The translations under genes and the position numbers were made by a program. This document shows, in pieces, positions 12,525 through 14,452 of a stretch of DNA of 14,452 nt. The notes below the pieces were generated by a model. The model searched no databases. It had not been told where the DNA came from and saw only the letters and a list, made by a program, of their open reading frames with translations. This DNA comes from CAYRVX01 sp964642165. Lineage in GTDB: Bacteria > Planctomycetota > Phycisphaerae > SM23-33. The DNA lies in contig CAZXOC010000198.1 of NCBI GenBank assembly GCA_964642165.1, forward strand, positions 1 to 14,452. The letters are read 5' to 3'. Every line of letters begins with the position of its first letter. The stretch's first letter is position 1.

Positions 12525-13523
12525 ATGGTCCTGACTCGTCGTCGCTTCCTGGTCGGCTCGGCGCTGTCCCTCGCCTCGCCCGGCGGGACCGTCGCCGCCG
12601 CTCGGCCCGCCTCCACCAGGCCCCACGGAGACCCCTCGATGCTCCCGATCGTGGACACCCACCAGCATCTCTGGGACTTCACGCGCATCCGGCCGCCGTG
12701 GCTGAAGGCCGGCAACCCGCTCGCACGCAGCTACGTCATGGAGGACTACCTCCGGGCCGCGCGGGGACTGAACATCGTCAAGGCCGTCTACATGGAGGTG
12801 GCCGTCGCGGACGCCGACCTGCTCGCCGAGGCCGAGCACGTCGTCGAACTGTGCCGGCGCGATGACAACCCGACGGTCGCCGCGGTCATCGGCGGCCGCC
12901 CGGCGTCGGACGGCTTCGGCAAGTACATCACCCGCTACAAGGGCAATCCGTACGTCAAGGGCGTCCGCCAGATCGTCCGCCGCGGGAAGGGGAAGGTGCA
13001 CCCGTGCCTGGCCCCCGCGTTCGTCCGGGGCGTCCGGCTGCTCGGCAAGCTGGGCATGAGCTTCGATCTGTGCGTCGGCCCGGACGAGCTGCTCGACGGC
13101 GCGAAGCTCGTCGAGCAGTGCCGCGAGACGCGCTTCGTCGTGGACCACTGCGGCAACGCCGACCCGAAGGCCTTCCGGGCGCCGCGCGGGGCGAAGCCCT
13201 CCCACGACGTGGACCTGTGGAAGCGGGGGATCGACGCCCTCGCGCGCCATCGACGCGTCGTCTGCAAGATCTCCGGGATCGTCGCCCGCATGGCCAGGGG
13301 CCGATGGTCGCCGGAGGACCTCGCGCCCCCGGTGGACTACTGCCTCGACGCCTTCGGCCCGGACCGCGTGATGTTCGCCGGCGACTGGCCCGTCTGCACC
13401 CGCGGCGCGACGCTGCGCCAGTGGGTCCGGGCGCTCAAGCGGGTCGTCCGCGCCCGCCCGGCCGCCCGGCAGCGAAAGCTCTTCCACGACAACGCCGTCC
13501 GCTTCTACGGCCTGGGCACGTGA
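12525..13523 (+). CDS. Exported amidohydrolase, lactonase-like (COG3618-type)
   Basis: This 332-residue metal-dependent hydrolase belongs to the amidohydrolase superfamily branch that includes L-fucono- and L-rhamnono-lactonases and 2-pyrone-4,6-dicarboxylate hydrolase. VDTHQHLWD at 43-51 supplies His46 and His48, VDHCGNAD supplies His208, and FAGDWP supplies Asp287. A Tat-like signal (LTRRRFLVGSALSLA) precedes the barrel, which begins near residue 40. The ATG at 12525 has GGGAG 8 nt upstream. A downstream ATG (residue 39) would give a cytoplasmic form without a signal. In context it could open a sugar lactone produced by an oxidoreductase such as those encoded nearby; that is inference. The Fpg/Nei-like gene follows 53 bp downstream. 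Confidence 0.9.
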   Translation: MVLTRRRFLVGSALSLASPGGTVAAARPASTRPHGDPSMLPIVDTHQHLWDFTRIRPPWLKAGNPLARSYVMEDYLRAARGLNIVKAVYMEVAVADADLLAEAEHVVELCRRDDNPTVAAVIGGRPASDGFGKYITRYKGNPYVKGVRQIVRRGKGKVHPCLAPAFVRGVRLLGKLGMSFDLCVGPDELLDGAKLVEQCRETRFVVDHCGNADPKAFRAPRGAKPSHDVDLWKRGIDALARHRRVVCKISGIVARMARGRWSPEDLAPPVDYCLDAFGPDRVMFAGDWPVCTRGATLRQWVRALKRVVRARPAARQRKLFHDNAVRFYGLGT

Positions 13524-13526
13524 GAT

Positions 13527-13545
13527 CGCCGCCCTCCGCGCGGCG
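13527..13545. other. Short GC hairpin after the amidohydrolase stop
   Basis: CGCCGC (13527-13532) and GCGGCG (13540-13545) form a 6-bp stem with a 7-nt loop, starting 3 nt after the stop. There is no T-run. In DNA this GC-rich such a stem is weak evidence for termination. Confidence 0.2.
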
Positions 13546-13576
13546 GACCCCCGCCAGGAGAACGAGAGGACCGATC

Positions 13577-14413
13577 ATGATGGAGTTGCCCGAGGCCGTG
13601 GCGATCGCCAAACAGATCAACGCCGAGCTGCGCGGCCGGCGCATCGCCTCGGCCGAGCGCGAGAACAGCCCCCACAAGTGGGTCTTCTACAACCGCCCGC
13701 GCGAGGACTACGAGACGATCCTGCCGGGCCGGGGCATCGGCGAATCCCACGCGGAAGGCAGCCACGTCAACACGCGCCTGACCGGCGGGTTCACGCTCCA
13801 GCTCGGGGACGGGGGCGAGCGGATCCTCCTGCACGCCGCCGACGCCAACCTGCCGAAGAAGTACCACCTCCTGCTGCGGTTCGAGGACGGCTGCGTGCTG
13901 ACCGTCAGCGTTCAGGGTTGGGGCGCCGTCCGCCTGTTCGACAAGGACCAGCTCCGCGCGTGGCTCGACGGGGAGCCGGCCGGCATCTCGCCGATCGGCA
14001 AGGAGCTCACCTACGATCGCTTCCGGCGGATCACCGCGCAGTACGCCGCCGAGTGCGACAAGCCCGTGAAGGCCTTCCTCGTCAACCGGCCGCGGATCCG
14101 GGGCATCGGCAACGGGTACCTCCAGGACATTCTCTTCCGCGCGGGCCTTCACCCGAGACGGAAGGTCCGGGGCATCACGGCCGGCGAGCGGCGCAAGCTG
14201 TACCGCGCCATCCGCAAGGTCTTGACGGAGGCCATCGCCAAGGGCGGCCGGGACGACGAGATGGACCTCCACGGCCGGCCCGGGCGGTATGTCCGGCAAC
14301 TGGACCGGCGCACCAACGGCACGCCGTGCCCCACGTGCGGCACGACCATCGAGAAGATCCAGTACTTAGGGGGTGCGTGCTACTTCTGCCCGACGTGCCA
14401 GCCGGAGGCGTGA
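13577..14413 (+). CDS. Fpg/Nei-like protein lacking the catalytic N-terminal proline
   Basis: This 278-residue protein has the architecture of formamidopyrimidine-DNA glycosylase/endonuclease VIII: an N-terminal ELPEA segment, a helix-two-turn-helix region with RGIGNGYLQDILFRAGLHPRRK (about 175-196, conserved Asn179), and a C-terminal zinc finger with Cys251, Cys254, Cys271 and Cys274 spaced CX2C-X16-CX2C. Classical enzymes begin MPELPE and use Pro as the Schiff-base nucleophile; here it is MMELPE, or MELPE from the second ATG, so that Pro is absent. The zinc-finger loop reads GGACYFC, with Ala where many Fpg proteins have Arg. The start at 13577 follows AGAGGA with a 6-nt spacer. It is probably DNA-binding, with altered or no glycosylase activity. 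I recall similar xELPEA proteins annotated as Fpg or endonuclease VIII, so this is likely a subfamily feature and not local decay. Confidence 0.85.
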   Translation: MMELPEAVAIAKQINAELRGRRIASAERENSPHKWVFYNRPREDYETILPGRGIGESHAEGSHVNTRLTGGFTLQLGDGGERILLHAADANLPKKYHLLLRFEDGCVLTVSVQGWGAVRLFDKDQLRAWLDGEPAGISPIGKELTYDRFRRITAQYAAECDKPVKAFLVNRPRIRGIGNGYLQDILFRAGLHPRRKVRGITAGERRKLYRAIRKVLTEAIAKGGRDDEMDLHGRPGRYVRQLDRRTNGTPCPTCGTTIEKIQYLGGACYFCPTCQPEA

Positions 14414-14452
14414 CGCCGGGCTTCTCGGAGGGCAACCGGGGCGGCCGGGGCG

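Noticed and set aside
1..14452. CRISPR arrays, tRNA, rRNA, insertion sequences or phage genes
   Set aside because: I saw no regularly spaced repeat array, no tRNA-like cloverleaf, no rRNA sequence and no transposase or integrase frame. The only long repeats are the PHP and isomerase segments described.

Overview
The window is very GC-rich DNA with long antisense shadow frames, tightly packed genes and a run of 100 Ns (12390-12489). That pattern fits a scaffold from a metagenome-assembled genome. Two formylglycine-type sulfatases, several enzymes with Tat-like (RR) signal peptides (including a Gfo/Idh/MocA oxidoreductase, an aldo/keto reductase and an amidohydrolase), a TIM-barrel sugar isomerase-like protein and a TPR-bearing SGNH hydrolase together suggest a Planctomycetota-like bacterium. 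That assignment is inferred from gene content; no marker gene is present.

Layout, left to right: a possible gene start running off the left edge (minus); a PHP-domain phosphoesterase (198-1001, minus) downstream of a small four-helix membrane protein (1042-1470, minus); sulfatase 1 (1772-3196, plus). A minus-strand operon follows, made of a sugar phosphate isomerase/epimerase-like protein (4561-5424), a proline racemase-family enzyme (3509-4561, 1-nt overlap) and a 90-codon chimeric ORF (3203-3475). Divergent from it is a Gfo/Idh/MocA oxidoreductase (5694-7007, plus), then a HEPN-MNT toxin-antitoxin pair (7053-7442 and 7399-7779) and sulfatase 2 with a C-terminal beta-sandwich-like domain (7860-9716, apparent ATC start). 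Next come an SGNH hydrolase (9770-11275, minus) and an aldo/keto reductase (11413-12384, minus). After the gap are an amidohydrolase (12525-13523, plus) and a noncanonical Fpg/Nei-like protein (13577-14413, plus).

Taken together, most genes look like an accessory catabolic region for sulfated or modified carbohydrate: exported sulfatases and oxidoreductases, a lactonase-type amidohydrolase, an SGNH esterase candidate and an isomerase. The substrate cannot be read from the sequence. The HEPN-MNT pair and the Fpg/Nei-like gene are not obviously part of that role.

The most unusual object is the chimeric ORF at 3203-3475. Its first third resembles a diverged PHP N-terminus. Its middle contains 57 bp identical to the PHP gene at 703-759. 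Its last 121 bp match the 3' end of the isomerase gene at 4561-4681 with 10 mismatches and no indels. Both junctions are in frame and sit on short microhomologies, and the ORF keeps a GGAGG ribosome-binding site. Other notable points are an Fpg/Nei-like protein without the catalytic N-terminal proline, a probably leaderless HEPN-MNT promoter preceded by a hairpin, and a recurring promoter form (TTGCnn, 16-18 nt, TAnnnT) upstream of several genes.
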